Part shown: positions 9,766-17,880 of the stretch, one piece after another
How the letters are laid out: every line of letters starts with the position of its first letter
Numbering within the stretch: the first letter of the stretch is position 1
Source of the DNA: Planctomycetaceae bacterium
GTDB taxonomy: Bacteria; Planctomycetota; Phycisphaerae; SM23-33
Direction of reading: 5' to 3'
Length of the DNA stretch: 64,000 bases
Assembly (NCBI GenBank): GCA_039680605.1
Contig: JBDKTA010000054.1
Location: forward strand, 62,001 to 126,000
Made by a program: the position numbers and the translations under genes
The notes under the pieces: generated by a model
Told to the model about the DNA's origin: nothing
Databases searched by the model: none
The model's input: only the letters and a program-made list of their open reading frames with translations

Positions 9766-9852
9766 CCGTAGCACGGGCATCTTGCCCGCCAGTAGCATGG
9801 GCGTCCCGCCCATGCTCCCCGCGTGGCATGGGCGTCCCGCCCATGCTCCCCG
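9766..9852. repeat. Palindromic repeats of the GGGCGTCnCGCCC family, three units
   Basis: Three near-identical hairpin units lie in tandem (a GGGCATCTTGCCC type and two ATGGGCGTCCCGCCCAT types). The same family recurs at 11086-11140, 14695-14975, 16410-16612, 35150-35262, inside a gene at 47279-47307, and at 63958-64000. The arms pair well, so each unit could form a stem-loop in RNA or cruciform DNA. Confidence 0.85.
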
Positions 9853-9874
9853 ACCTTGCATCAGGAAGAACCAT

Positions 9875-10156
9875 ATGACTGACCAATGCACCGAACCGAT
9901 GCGCGCCGACTGTGCCCGTGAACTTGGCCAACTCGGCAGCGAACTGTCGAACCTCAAGAACGCACAGGATTGCCAAAGCCGCAAGCTGAATGAGATCCAC
10001 CAAGCCCTCGTCGGCAACGGCAGAATCGGCTTGGTCACGCGAGTGACGCTGCTGGAGCAGTCCGCCGTCGCGGCCGAGAAACGCGGCGACAAGTTCTGGA
10101 AGATCTTCGCCGTCATCGTGGCGCTGACCTCCGTCCTGGTAGCCGTCGCGAAATGA
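9875..10156 (+). CDS. XhlA-like coiled-coil membrane protein (phage lysis region)
   Basis: This 93-residue protein has an N-terminal coiled-coil region (residues 12-60: ELGQLGSELSNLKNAQ) and one C-terminal membrane segment (residues 75-92). That is the layout of XhlA-type haemolysin or holin-accessory proteins next to phage lysis genes. The ATG at 9875 is chosen because an AGGAAG site stands just upstream; an earlier in-frame ATG lies inside the repeat block. The match is to the general architecture, not to a motif. Confidence 0.5.
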   Translation: MTDQCTEPMRADCARELGQLGSELSNLKNAQDCQSRKLNEIHQALVGNGRIGLVTRVTLLEQSAVAAEKRGDKFWKIFAVIVALTSVLVAVAK

Positions 10157-10163
10157 ACAACCT

Positions 10164-10235
10164 CGCCACAGAGAACACAGAGATCACGAAAGCAGAGGAC
10201 AAAAGCAGTTTCCTCTCTTTGTGATCTCTGTGGCG
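10164..10235. repeat. Inverted repeat of the CACAGAG...CTCTGTG type
   Basis: A CGCCACAGAG...ATCACGAAAG arm is followed after about 12 bases by its near-complement ending CTCTGTGGCG. A related but distinct inverted repeat made of CACAGAGACG units lies at 23618-23715. The element fills the gap between two phage genes. Confidence 0.7.
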
Positions 10236-10268
10236 CAATCATCTTTGAACCCTAATCAGGAGAAATCC

Positions 10269-10907
10269 ATGCAAAAGAGTACAGCAATAATCCTCGTGTG
10301 CGCGTTGGCTGCCGGTTGCAGCGGGGCGGCCGCAACCAACAGCCTCAAGAACGTCTCGCCCAAGGTCAAGTCCTACGAGGGGCCCATGAGCGGCGAGATC
10401 GTCGCCTACATCTCGGGCGAGCGCCCGGCGGCCTCGACCCAGCCGAGTCTCGCCCTGGGCATGGGGCGGTTCACGATCTACGACGGCGGGCTGACGGAAG
10501 GCCGCAAGGAGTTCGCGGGCTTTCGCGGGCTGAGCCCCTTCGACGATTCGCCCAACGACGTCGTCAGCCACGCCAAGGGCAGCGTCTTTGAGATCGACGG
10601 CAAGAGCAAGATCGACGTGGCGCCCGAGGGCGTCAAGAGCAAGACCGCCGTCGACGCCCAGGCCGCCGACAAGGGCGGGCGGCTGGGCTGGATCGACGAG
10701 ATGCTCAACACGGCCTTCAAGATCGCCGGCGTGTCGGTCCTGGTCGTGGTCGTGCTGCTGATCTTTCCCGGCACGCGTGAGTTCCTGATCACCTGGCTGG
10801 GTCGTGCGGCCATCGCCAAGGTGGCGGTGGACGTTGTCAAGACAGCCACGGACAAACCGGATGATGCCAATGTAGTGAAACCCCTAACGCAGGAGACACA
10901 GCAATGA
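10269..10907 (+). CDS. Lipoprotein with C-terminal membrane segment in phage lysis region
   Basis: This 212-residue protein begins with a lipoprotein signal peptide with a lipobox ending at Cys17 (LAAGC). A soluble middle region follows, then a hydrophobic segment around residues 150-172 (IAGVSVLVVVVLLIFPG). The ATG at 10269 is chosen over an upstream frame because of AGGAGAAAT just before it and the signal peptide. A lipoprotein that is also anchored by a C-terminal segment could span the envelope, so a spanin-like role is possible but not shown. Its stop overlaps the next ATG. Confidence 0.5.
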   Translation: MQKSTAIILVCALAAGCSGAAATNSLKNVSPKVKSYEGPMSGEIVAYISGERPAASTQPSLALGMGRFTIYDGGLTEGRKEFAGFRGLSPFDDSPNDVVSHAKGSVFEIDGKSKIDVAPEGVKSKTAVDAQAADKGGRLGWIDEMLNTAFKIAGVSVLVVVVLLIFPGTREFLITWLGRAAIAKVAVDVVKTATDKPDDANVVKPLTQETQQ

Positions 10908-11080
10908 AGAGTATTCTGGAATGGTTTGAAGGCAAGAAGACGTACATCACAGCCGCAGTGACGTTTGTCCTGGGCGGCCTGCAGGCCTTGGGCGTGGAAG
11001 TGCCCGCATGGCTCTACGCCGTGCTGGCGTCGCTGGGCATCACGTTCCTCCGCAGCGGCGTGGAGAAGACGGGCTCGTAA
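10904..11080 (+). CDS. Small holin-like membrane peptide
   Basis: This 58-residue product starts MKSILEWFEGKKTYITA and overlaps the preceding gene by ATGA. It has one or two hydrophobic stretches (residues 13-30 and 35-50) with a charged C-terminus. Small one- or two-segment membrane proteins at the end of a phage late operon are often holins; this is inferred from size and position only. Confidence 0.55.
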   Translation: MKSILEWFEGKKTYITAAVTFVLGGLQALGVEVPAWLYAVLASLGITFLRSGVEKTGS

Positions 11081-11085
11081 AAGAA

Positions 11086-11140
11086 TAGTGTCGCGGGCGT
11101 CTCGCCCGCGGAACTCGCGGACAAGATGTCCGCGACACGG
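11086..11140. repeat. Palindromic repeat pair of the GCGGGCGTCTCGCCCGC family
   Basis: Two hairpin units (GTCGCGGGCGTCTCGCCCGCG and CGCGGACAAGATGTCCGCG) sit between the last phage gene and the tRNA terminator. They belong to the same broad family as 9766-9852. Confidence 0.8.
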
Positions 11141-11144
11141 TCAT

Positions 11145-11183
11145 TAAAAACGACCAGCCCGCCAATCGTGGCGGGCTGGTCGG
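11145..11183 (-). terminator. Rho-independent terminator of the tRNA-Glu gene
   Basis: On the minus strand a perfect 14-pair stem (CGACCAGCCCGCCA with its complement, loop of four) is followed by TTTTT. It begins 5 bases beyond the tRNA 3' end and is read in the tRNA direction. Confidence 0.9.
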
Positions 11184-11187
11184 CCGA

Positions 11188-11260
11188 TGACCCCAAGGGG
11201 AATCGAACCCCTGTTACCGGGATGAAAACCCGGTGTCCTAGGCCTCTAGACGATGGGGCC
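11188..11260 (-). tRNA. tRNA-Glu (anticodon TTC)
   Basis: The minus strand folds as a tRNA. It has a seven-pair acceptor stem with one G-T pair, an anticodon stem CCGGG/CCCGG with loop TTTTCAT giving anticodon TTC, and a T arm with GGTTCGAATCC. No CCA is encoded. The 3' end points at the phage genes, the usual geometry when a phage integrates into the 3' end of a tRNA gene. Confidence 0.95.
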
Positions 11261-11507
11261 GCTGGGTCCCATCCGGAATCGCTCCGGAAAGTCATCGGGG
11301 TGACACATCATACAGATTCTACCACGTCCGTCAATGCCACAGTTGGGAATCTGCCTGACCTTGAGCCACTGAGGGGGCTATGGAACTCGGTTGCAGTGAC
11401 TATAGTAAGAGATATGCACAATCACCAGAATCAGGCCAGGACCACAAAGGGACACATAGGATGTCTGCCGCGATGGAGACAAGAATGCCTCCATATGCAC
11501 TAATTCT
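11261..11507. other. Intergenic region without recognised gene
   Basis: About 250 bases between the tRNA-Glu 5' end and the stop of the interrupted minus-strand gene. It should hold the tRNA promoter, but no convincing -35/-10 pair was read. No repeat of the palindromic families is present here. Confidence 0.5.
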
Positions 11508-11889
11508 CTAGCTCAATGAGTCAGCGTTCATTTCTTCACCCTCCAAAGCATTGCTGATAAGTCCGCCAATGTAGTTGACTGGAACAGCGGCAATAACACG
11601 GCTAGGTCTGTGCCATGAACTCTGCAGCCCAGCGACCCAGTAGCGACAGGTGCCATCATCGCAACGCTTGATTCCCAAGATCGGGCCGCCACTCATGCCC
11701 ACGATGCTATCGAGGATATTCCCATCTCTGCCTCTAATCCTATCGGGGAGTCTCGCGTAAAGCCTCGGCGCCCTTTTGCGGATCTCATCCGGCGGATCGG
11801 AAATGGGTTGCGCGGCAAGTTGTATGCATTGTCTATCAACTTGGAAGTGGTCCCCACAATTTCTTGACGAAACCAAGGCGTTAGAGCAT

Positions 11890-12848
11890 CTAGCGATCAT
11901 CTGTAGCGTATCCGCAGCTACGGAAGTAGCCTTGGCACTCCTCCGCGCTCACGGCCCTGAGAGCTTGGCCGATCACACCAATGAGTTCCTCCAACGTACG
12001 CCCGGCGGCCCGACGCAACCACGCCTTGACCTTGCTCCAGAGTTTCTCGATGGGATTCATGTCCGGCGAGTAAGGGGGCAGATACCACAGATCCGCCCCG
12101 GCCGCTTCGATCGCCTCGCGAACGCCCGTGGCCTTATGGCTGGACAGATTGTCCATCACCACGATGTCTCCAGGTCGTAACGCCGGCGCCAGGCACTGCT
12201 CCACGTACCCACGGAAGGTCACCGCGTTGGTGGGACCGTCGAAGACGATGCTCGCCTGGCGGATGACTTGGTCGCTGCGAATCGCGCTGATCATCGTTGT
12301 GGTCTTCCAGTGCCCATGTGGCACGGCATCCAGACAGCGTTGCCCGATCAACGCGCGGCCGTACCGACGGGTCATATTCGTTTTGGCACCGGATTCATCA
12401 AGGAAGATGAATCGTTGGGCTTCGGCGAATCGCGCGGCGATCTGGAAGTTGCGGCGATGGGCCGCAATGTCGGGCCGATCCTGCTCGCTGGCTCTCAGCG
12501 TTTTTTTTTAAGTGACAGACCCAGCTTTCTGCAGGCCCGCCAGACGGCCATCACGCTGCAGTGAATGCCCAGTTCCTGCCCACATCGCTCCTGCAGTTGC
12601 GGCAATGTCGCGCCGGGCTGCTCTTGGACAAACTCGTGAAGTCGAGTCAGAGCCTGGCCGCATATCTTGCTGACCCGGTCGCCCCCGCAGGCCCGCGGAG
12701 CAATTGTGCCATCCTCGCGACGACGTTGTTTGAGCCGGCGTACCCAGGCCGAGCTAACGTTCAGCACTCGCGCAACATCCGCCGTGCCATGCCCCGCGTC
12801 GCACATTGCCAACACACGCTTACGTAAATCCATTGAGTATGCTTTCAT
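11890..12848 (-). CDS. IS630-family transposase made by -1 frameshifting on A9
   Basis: The first frame (ATG at 12848, GGAGG seven bases upstream) encodes a helix-turn-helix DNA-binding part of 117 residues, ending just after an A9 run (12509-12501 on the minus strand). A -1 slip on that run enters the second frame, which carries the DDE catalytic core. The core residues are FLDESG (first Asp), [10 protein letters not shown] (second Asp) and [11 protein letters not shown] (Glu). The first catalytic Asp lies before any ATG of the second frame, so the fused product is needed for activity. The stop TAG includes the left-hand TA duplication. Confidence 0.88.
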
Positions 12849-12898
12849 TTCAAGCCTCCATGCTTGACCCAAGCATACACAACTTCTTCAGAGGGCGC
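11893..12898 (-). mobile_element. IS630-family insertion sequence, TA target duplication
   Basis: A 1006-base element is flanked by TA on both sides (11891-11892 and 12899-12900). Its ends are imperfect inverted repeats, both starting GCG and sharing a TCTG-AG block. It encodes one transposase in two overlapping frames. Duplication of TA is the hallmark of the IS630/Tc1/mariner group. Frame, ends and target duplication are all intact, so it may still be active. Confidence 0.9.
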
Positions 12899-13542
12899 TA
12901 GATGTGTTCGTGACTTGCTCTAGAAGGTTTACCACGTCGGGAATGTCGACATGGTGGAAAGGGGACGGAGGCGACGGCGGCCTCCAGAATCGGGCACCTC
13001 CCAAGGTGACAAAGGCGTAAGTAGTCGGTTCGTCGCCATGCGGACCCGCTATCCAGCCATCATGGAAAGCCTGACACTGCCTATCGTGGTTCCCTGTTCC
13101 CTCGACTTTGTATTCGCACAGAATCCAGTGCGTTTGGCCCGTCCGCTTGTGATGGAAACGGATCCGAAGATCGATCACAGATCCTTTTGCGATCCTATAT
13201 TCCCGTTCGGCCGTCGGCTGTTCCATGTCATCAACGACGATTTTTGCAGCGGGATTGAGCAAGTTCCAAATTGCGGCAGCCAGTTCCCGGCCATGTTCCC
13301 CATTCACAAGATGTGCCATCACACCACTATGCACCTTTTCCAATGCATATCCGACAGCATATACAAAACTGGGGGACTTCACGTGGGTCCGAAGCAATGA
13401 AACAGTCTGCTCCAGGCATTCCGCAGTCATAATGTTTGGCATTGTTAACGCATTCTCTTTTAAGACAGACGCTGTGTTGTCCCAGCCGAAAGAGCTGACA
13501 CGATGATTCGACTCTTTCATTCTCCGCCCGCTGGTGGAAAAG

Positions 13543-14606
13543 TCAATGCTCCAGTTCCTTGCAGAAGTTCTTGCAGGCCTTCTTTGTCGCCCAGTAATTG
13601 CACATCACGCTGGCCGCTTCGGCGGCGATGGTTTTCTTCAGGGCTTGGGGGGAGAGGACCTTGGCCTGGCGGCCCCAGGAGAGGATCCAGGGGAGGATGT
13701 CGTCGAGGTGGGAGATGTCCACTTCGAACTTCAGGCGGCCGCGGGGCTGGGGGGTGAGCTTTTGCGAACTGTGCCAGCGGCGCTCCTGCACGAGTTTGGC
13801 GGCGGTGCCGGTGAACTCGACGGCCACGTGGTGGACGTCCTTAGTCTCGAACGCCCCGAACGTGTTCTTGAAATAGTCGGCGGGATTGAATCCTGACTTC
13901 TGGTAGTCGAATGTCTGGCCGGTGGTGCCGAAAGAGCCGATGCGCATCAGGTTGAACAGCGGTACGTGGCCGCTGCGGTGGTCGCGGGCGGCCAGGTACC
14001 ACGCGCCTCGCATTCGCCGCAGCACGTAGGGGTCGACGGTGTACTCGCGCGGGCGCGGGGCGCCGAGGGGCCGGTATTTCATCCGGATGGTCTGGTTGTG
14101 GCTGATGATCTTGGCGAGGCTGTCCAGCAGGACCGGGCTGACTTCGGCGGCCCCGTTGGGGTCGAACTCGACCCTGGCCAGCAGGTCCTGCGGGGCGATC
14201 TCGATGCGGTCGGGCAGCGAGGCGATCATGCGGCCGAACACGCGGCCGAGCATGTTGGCCCACATCGTTCCGTCGTAGGCGGCCAGGGCCTTTTCGGCGA
14301 CGAGCAGGGCGAAAAGCTCGCCCTCGCTGATTCGGACGTTGGCATGATCCAGTTGGGCTCGCCGTAGACGTATCCGCGCCGGGCGGCGTCGTAATCCAGC
14401 GGGGCGCCCAGGTCGTACTTCATGAAGTCGATGTCGCGCAGGATGGTGCGGCGGCTGACCTCCAGTTCGCCGGCCAGTTGCATGCAGTTGGGGGCGTCGT
14501 TGTCGCGGATTCGCTGGTCGATGTGCAGCACGTGCCGCCAGCGGGTGCGGAACTTGGAATAGGCGTCTTCGGTGCGCGGCGGCCGGGTTTTGTCAGATCG
14601 TTTCAT
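13543..14606 (-). pseudogene. WYL-domain transcriptional regulator, one-base frameshift
   Basis: The N-terminal frame (ATG at 14606) has a winged-helix domain with an LEVSRRTILRDIDF segment, then a GYVYGEPNW turn. Near 14340-14341 the frame must shift by one base to continue as NVRISEGELFALLVAEKAL and into the WYL domain (TIRMKYRPLG, YLAARD) ending at 13543. A single missing base (for example CCG in place of CC) explains it. Intact proteins of this kind sense ligands or DNA ends and often control phage-defence operons (BrxR/CapW group). The shift may be real decay or a sequencing error. The 23-base spacing to the split nuclease-like gene suggests that it controlled that gene. Confidence 0.8.
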
Positions 14607-14970
14607 GGTTTCTTCCCGCAAGGGTAGCGAACTGGTATGCCAGATGATGGCACACCTGAGCCGACTCCGCAAAATATTTTCTGCCGGCGGCGGGGCGTGT
14701 CGCGGACGTCTCGTCCGCGTGTACCGCGGGCGTCTCGCCCGCGAGGTGGCATGGATGTGTGGGCTTGCGTCGGGGAGCATGGGCGAGACGCCCATGCCAC
14801 ACGGGGAGCGAGGGCGGAATGCCCATGCCACACGGGGAGCGAGGGCAGGATGCCCTCGGCACGCGCGGGCGAGACGCCCATGCTACTCACGGGCAAGATG
14901 CCCGTGCTACTCATGGGCGAGACGCCCATGCTACTGGTGGGACGCCCATGCTACTGGCGGGACGGCTGCG
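14607..14970. repeat. Dense block of GGGCGAGACGCCC-type palindromes (14695-14975)
   Basis: After about 90 bases of ordinary upstream DNA, this gap holds at least eight hairpin units of the same family in a row, such as CATGGGCGAGACGCCCATG and CACGGGCAAGATGCCCGTG, many separated by the same GCTACT or CCACAC joints. The arrangement looks like repeated insertion or local amplification. The block runs into the stop of dnaB. No gene is seen. Confidence 0.85.
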
Positions 14971-16308
14971 CTACTGGGCGGCGGATTCGAATCTGGTGAA
15001 CTCCTCGCGGAAGATCAGCGGGACGGTGCCGGTGGGGCCGTTGCGCTGCTTGGCCAGGATCAGTTCGGTGATGCCGGACTCCATGTAGCCCTCCTCGCCG
15101 GCATGGAAGTAATCCTCCCGGTGCAGCAGGGCAATCACATCGGCGTCCTGCTCAATGGATCCGCTCTCGCGCAGGTCGCTCATCTGTGGGCGGTGGCTGG
15201 GGCGGTCGGCTGGTTTGCGGTTCAACTGGGCGGCCGTGATTACCGGAATCTTCAGTTCACGAGCGAGGCTCTTGAGCCCGCGAGACATTTCGGCAACCTC
15301 GGTCTGGCGGTTTTCGCTGCGGCCGTAGAACCGCACGAGTTGCAGATAGTCCACGAAGATGCAGTCGATGCGGTGTTGCGCCCAGAGGCGCCGCGCGCGG
15401 CCACGAATCTGCGTGATCGACAAGTCGGCAGAATCGTCAATGATGATCCTGGCCGTGGACAGGTCGCCGGCGGCCAGTTGAAGCTGCGTCCAATCCTCGG
15501 CCGAGATCACGCCGCGGCGCATCTTCTGGAGCGACACGCGGGCATAGGAAGCGAGGAATCGCTGCATGAGCTGCTCGGTGGACATTTCCAGCGAGAACAG
15601 GGCCACCGTCTTGCCCTCGACCACGCCCATGTGCTCGGCCATGTTCAGCAGGAGGCTGGTCTTGCCCATGCTCGGCCGCGCCGCCAGGATGATCAGGTCG
15701 CCATTCTGGAACCCGCTGGTGAGGCCGTCCAACTGCGGGTAGCCCGACGGCTGGCCCAGAAGGCAGCGGCCATTGTGGCTTTCGAGCTTCTCGAACGTTT
15801 GCTGGAGCATGGTGCCCAGGAACACGCCTTGGGCGGTGATGTTGTCCGATGAGATGGCGAAGATGCGCTTCTCAGCTTCCTCGACGACGCCCTCGGCGGC
15901 AGCATCAGGTGTGAAAGCGTGAGCAGCCATGTCGCCGCCAGCTCGGATGATCTGCCGCAAGATCGCCTTGTCGCGGACGATCTTGGCATAGTACTCGGCG
16001 TTGGCGGCGCTGGGCAAGCCTTCGATCATCGCCACGAGGTACTCGGTGCCGCCGACGTGTTCGAGCTGGTTGCGTCTGGTCAGTTCATCCTTAAGCAGCA
16101 CCAGATCGACCGCTTTGCCGGCGTCGCGCATCTCAACCAGCGTCTGAAACACCACCGCGTGGGCCGGGCGGAAGAAGTGGTCGGCCTTGTTGATCTGGAC
16201 GACCAGGTCGATCGTCGCCGCGTCGAGCATCATCGAACCCAGAACGCAGACCTCGGCTTCGATCGACTGCGGCGGGACTCTCAGGGGCGTCATGCCTTTG
16301 GCTGTCAT
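14971..16308 (-). CDS. dnaB: Replicative DNA helicase DnaB
   Basis: This 445-residue protein has the DnaB N-terminal domain (residues 8-110), then the RecA-like helicase domain with Walker A ARPSMGKTS, Walker B IFVDYLQL, and the QLNRK and DLRESGSIEQDAD segments. It unwinds DNA at the replication fork and recruits primase. The ATG at 16308 is chosen because AGGAG lies 8 bases upstream and because the frame further upstream is only palindromic repeat DNA. The length is usual for the family. It is transcribed alone. Confidence 0.96.
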   Translation of the reverse strand: MTAKGMTPLRVPPQSIEAEVCVLGSMMLDAATIDLVVQINKADHFFRPAHAVVFQTLVEMRDAGKAVDLVLLKDELTRRNQLEHVGGTEYLVAMIEGLPSAANAEYYAKIVRDKAILRQIIRAGGDMAAHAFTPDAAAEGVVEEAEKRIFAISSDNITAQGVFLGTMLQQTFEKLESHNGRCLLGQPSGYPQLDGLTSGFQNGDLIILAARPSMGKTSLLLNMAEHMGVVEGKTVALFSLEMSTEQLMQRFLASYARVSLQKMRRGVISAEDWTQLQLAAGDLSTARIIIDDSADLSITQIRGRARRLWAQHRIDCIFVDYLQLVRFYGRSENRQTEVAEMSRGLKSLARELKIPVITAAQLNRKPADRPSHRPQMSDLRESGSIEQDADVIALLHREDYFHAGEEGYMESGITELILAKQRNGPTGTVPLIFREEFTRFESAAQ

Positions 16309-16628
16309 GGCTGGTCTCCTTTGTACCATGCCAGGACTGTAAGCAACTGCTGTGACAGATGGTGTCATAGCGGGAGGGGTCTCGCAAAATGAATCCGCAG
16401 TGGAGTTCCTTCGTGTCGCGGACATCTTGTCCGCGCGTGCTGCGGGCGTCCCGCCCGCGGAATCCGGGGAGCGAGGGCAGGATGCCCTCGGCACGCGCGG
16501 GCGGGACGCCCGCGACACGACGGGGGAGTATGGGCGAGACGCCCATGCCACTCACGGGCGAGACGCCCGTGCTACTCATGGGCAAGATGCCCATGCTACG
16601 GTCGGGGTGGCCGTGATATGATGCGGGC
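16309..16628. repeat. Palindromic repeat block (16410-16612)
   Basis: Between dnaB and the LigD-type gene lie about seven units of the GGGCGTCCCGCCC / GGGCAAGATGCCC family, joined by the same short linkers as at 14695-14975. Bases 16309-16409 show no gene. Confidence 0.8.
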
Positions 16629-17000
16629 ATGGCCGAACGGTTTGTCATTCTGGAGCACAGCGGGCATGGGGCGGTGCATTGGGACTTCATGCTCGAAAGC
16701 GGGGCGGCGCTGGCGACTTGGCAGGTCGGGTGCGATCCGTGTGGGTTGGCGGTGGGGGAGGAGGCGGCTGCGCGGCGGCTGGCGGATCATCGGTTGGCGT
16801 ATCTGACGTATGAAGGAGCGGTCAGCGGCGGGCGGGGCAGCGTGCGGCGGGTGGCCTCAGGTCAGTACGAGTTGGTTGAGCGGCAACTCGACCGTTGGCA
16901 GGTAACATTGCAGAGTGGACGTGGCGGCGAGGTCGCGGAGTTCGCCATCACTTTGACGTCGCCGGGCGGGACTGACTGGACGCTGGTGCGCTTGTCATAG
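16629..17000 (+). CDS. Stand-alone LigD-type 3'-phosphoesterase domain protein
   Basis: This 123-residue protein begins with FVILEHSGHGAVHWDFMLE, which fits the phosphoesterase (PE) domain found at the N-terminus of bacterial ligase D. The His and Asp residues of HSGHGAVHWD would bind the metal. In the family, the domain trims 3'-phosphate or ribonucleotide ends before non-homologous end joining. Single-domain forms of this size exist. Its 3' end overlaps the convergent minus-strand gene by 53 bases. No Ku or ligase gene is present here. Confidence 0.85.
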   Translation: MAERFVILEHSGHGAVHWDFMLESGAALATWQVGCDPCGLAVGEEAAARRLADHRLAYLTYEGAVSGGRGSVRRVASGQYELVERQLDRWQVTLQSGRGGEVAEFAITLTSPGGTDWTLVRLS

Positions 17001-17835
17001 GGGGCGCCGGTTCGTGCTGCGATTCCTCGCGCGACACGGGCGAAAAGTGCAGCGTGATTTTGCCTTCTTCCACGTCGATGGCCGTGATGCGGATGCGGCT
17101 GCCCTTGCTGGTCAAGCCCGCCGATGAAATGGGTTTCTCGTCGATGGCGGTGATGGCCGCGGCGATGGCTGTGCCGATCTCGGCGGTGCTGAAGCCGATC
17201 ATCCCCACGCCGCGGTTTTTGGTCGGCTGCGACGTCGCCGACTCGATCTTCTGCAGTTCTTTCTGCAGCAGCGGCTTGAGGGCCATCAGGCGGTCGCGCA
17301 CGAACCAGTCAGGCACGCGGAGGCGTCCGACGTACGCGCCGGACATGCCGACGTGCAGTTGGCGGTTCTCGTCGAAGTTGAACGTGATCGCGGCCGAGAG
17401 CATCTTGTCGAACTGCTGGCTGCGGATCATGACCGTCAGGACGCCGGGGGCGAAGTTTACCGCCGGGTCGGCCAGGCCCGCGCGGGCGAGCAGGGCGTAC
17501 ACGCTGCCGTACTGGGTCTTGACGTTGGCCTTGTTGGGCCTGGCGCCGACGATGGCGTCGATCGACGCGAGGTACTGGTTGACTTCCTTCTGGGTGTAGG
17601 TGACGGAGAACGGCTCGCGGCTGCGGGAATGGTTGGCGAAGGTTTCGATGACGTTGTTGTAGAACGCCATGGTGACCTGGTGCTTGTCGTATTCGCAGAG
17701 GCGTTCGGGCTGGTAGTTCTTGGGCAGGAGGCTGGCCAGCACATACGCCCCTGCCGCCAGAATGAGCAGCAGCCCCAGCAGGCCCAGCGGGGTCCAGAGG
17801 ATGATTTTCCATCGTGTCTTCAAGAGCGACTCCAT
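16948..17835 (-). CDS. Membrane-anchored protein of unknown function
   Basis: This 295-residue protein has one N-terminal membrane segment (residues 12-36) and a periplasmic part to residue 265, followed by a Pro/Ser/Ala-rich tail. No motif was recognised. It is the last of four closely spaced minus-strand genes (pseudopilin, HEAT protein, membrane protein, this one), so they may be co-transcribed and work on the same envelope process. Confidence 0.6.
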   Translation of the reverse strand: MESLLKTRWKIILWTPLGLLGLLLILAAGAYVLASLLPKNYQPERLCEYDKHQVTMAFYNNVIETFANHSRSREPFSVTYTQKEVNQYLASIDAIVGARPNKANVKTQYGSVYALLARAGLADPAVNFAPGVLTVMIRSQQFDKMLSAAITFNFDENRQLHVGMSGAYVGRLRVPDWFVRDRLMALKPLLQKELQKIESATSQPTKNRGVGMIGFSTAEIGTAIAAAITAIDEKPISSAGLTSKGSRIRITAIDVEEGKITLHFSPVSREESQHEPAPPMTSAPASSQSRPATSK

Positions 17836-17880
17836 TCGTGCATCAGGGCAATCCGGATCGGATTGTAACGCTGGGCGTTG

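Larger units (their letters stand above)
11508..13520 (-). pseudogene. PD-(D/E)XK nuclease-like gene split by an IS630-family element
   Basis: Removing the insertion (11893-12898) and one TA copy joins two minus-strand frames into one open frame of 334 codons plus stop, with no stop or shift at the joint. The N-terminal part (residues 1-207) carries D117 and E136-x-K138 (VIDLRI ... LCEYKV), the layout of a PD-(D/E)XK nuclease core. The C-terminal part holds GMSGGPI near residue 272-278, the serine-protease nucleophile motif. The preceding His and Asp of a full trypsin fold are not evident, so this may be a remnant domain. As it stands the gene makes only a truncated nuclease-like half ending five codons into the element. 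It lies 22 bases after the WYL regulator on the same strand. Confidence 0.75.

Noticed and set aside
16309-16551. N-terminal extension of DnaB
   Set aside because: The extra codons are translated palindromic repeats; the ATG at 16308 has AGGAG and the family start.
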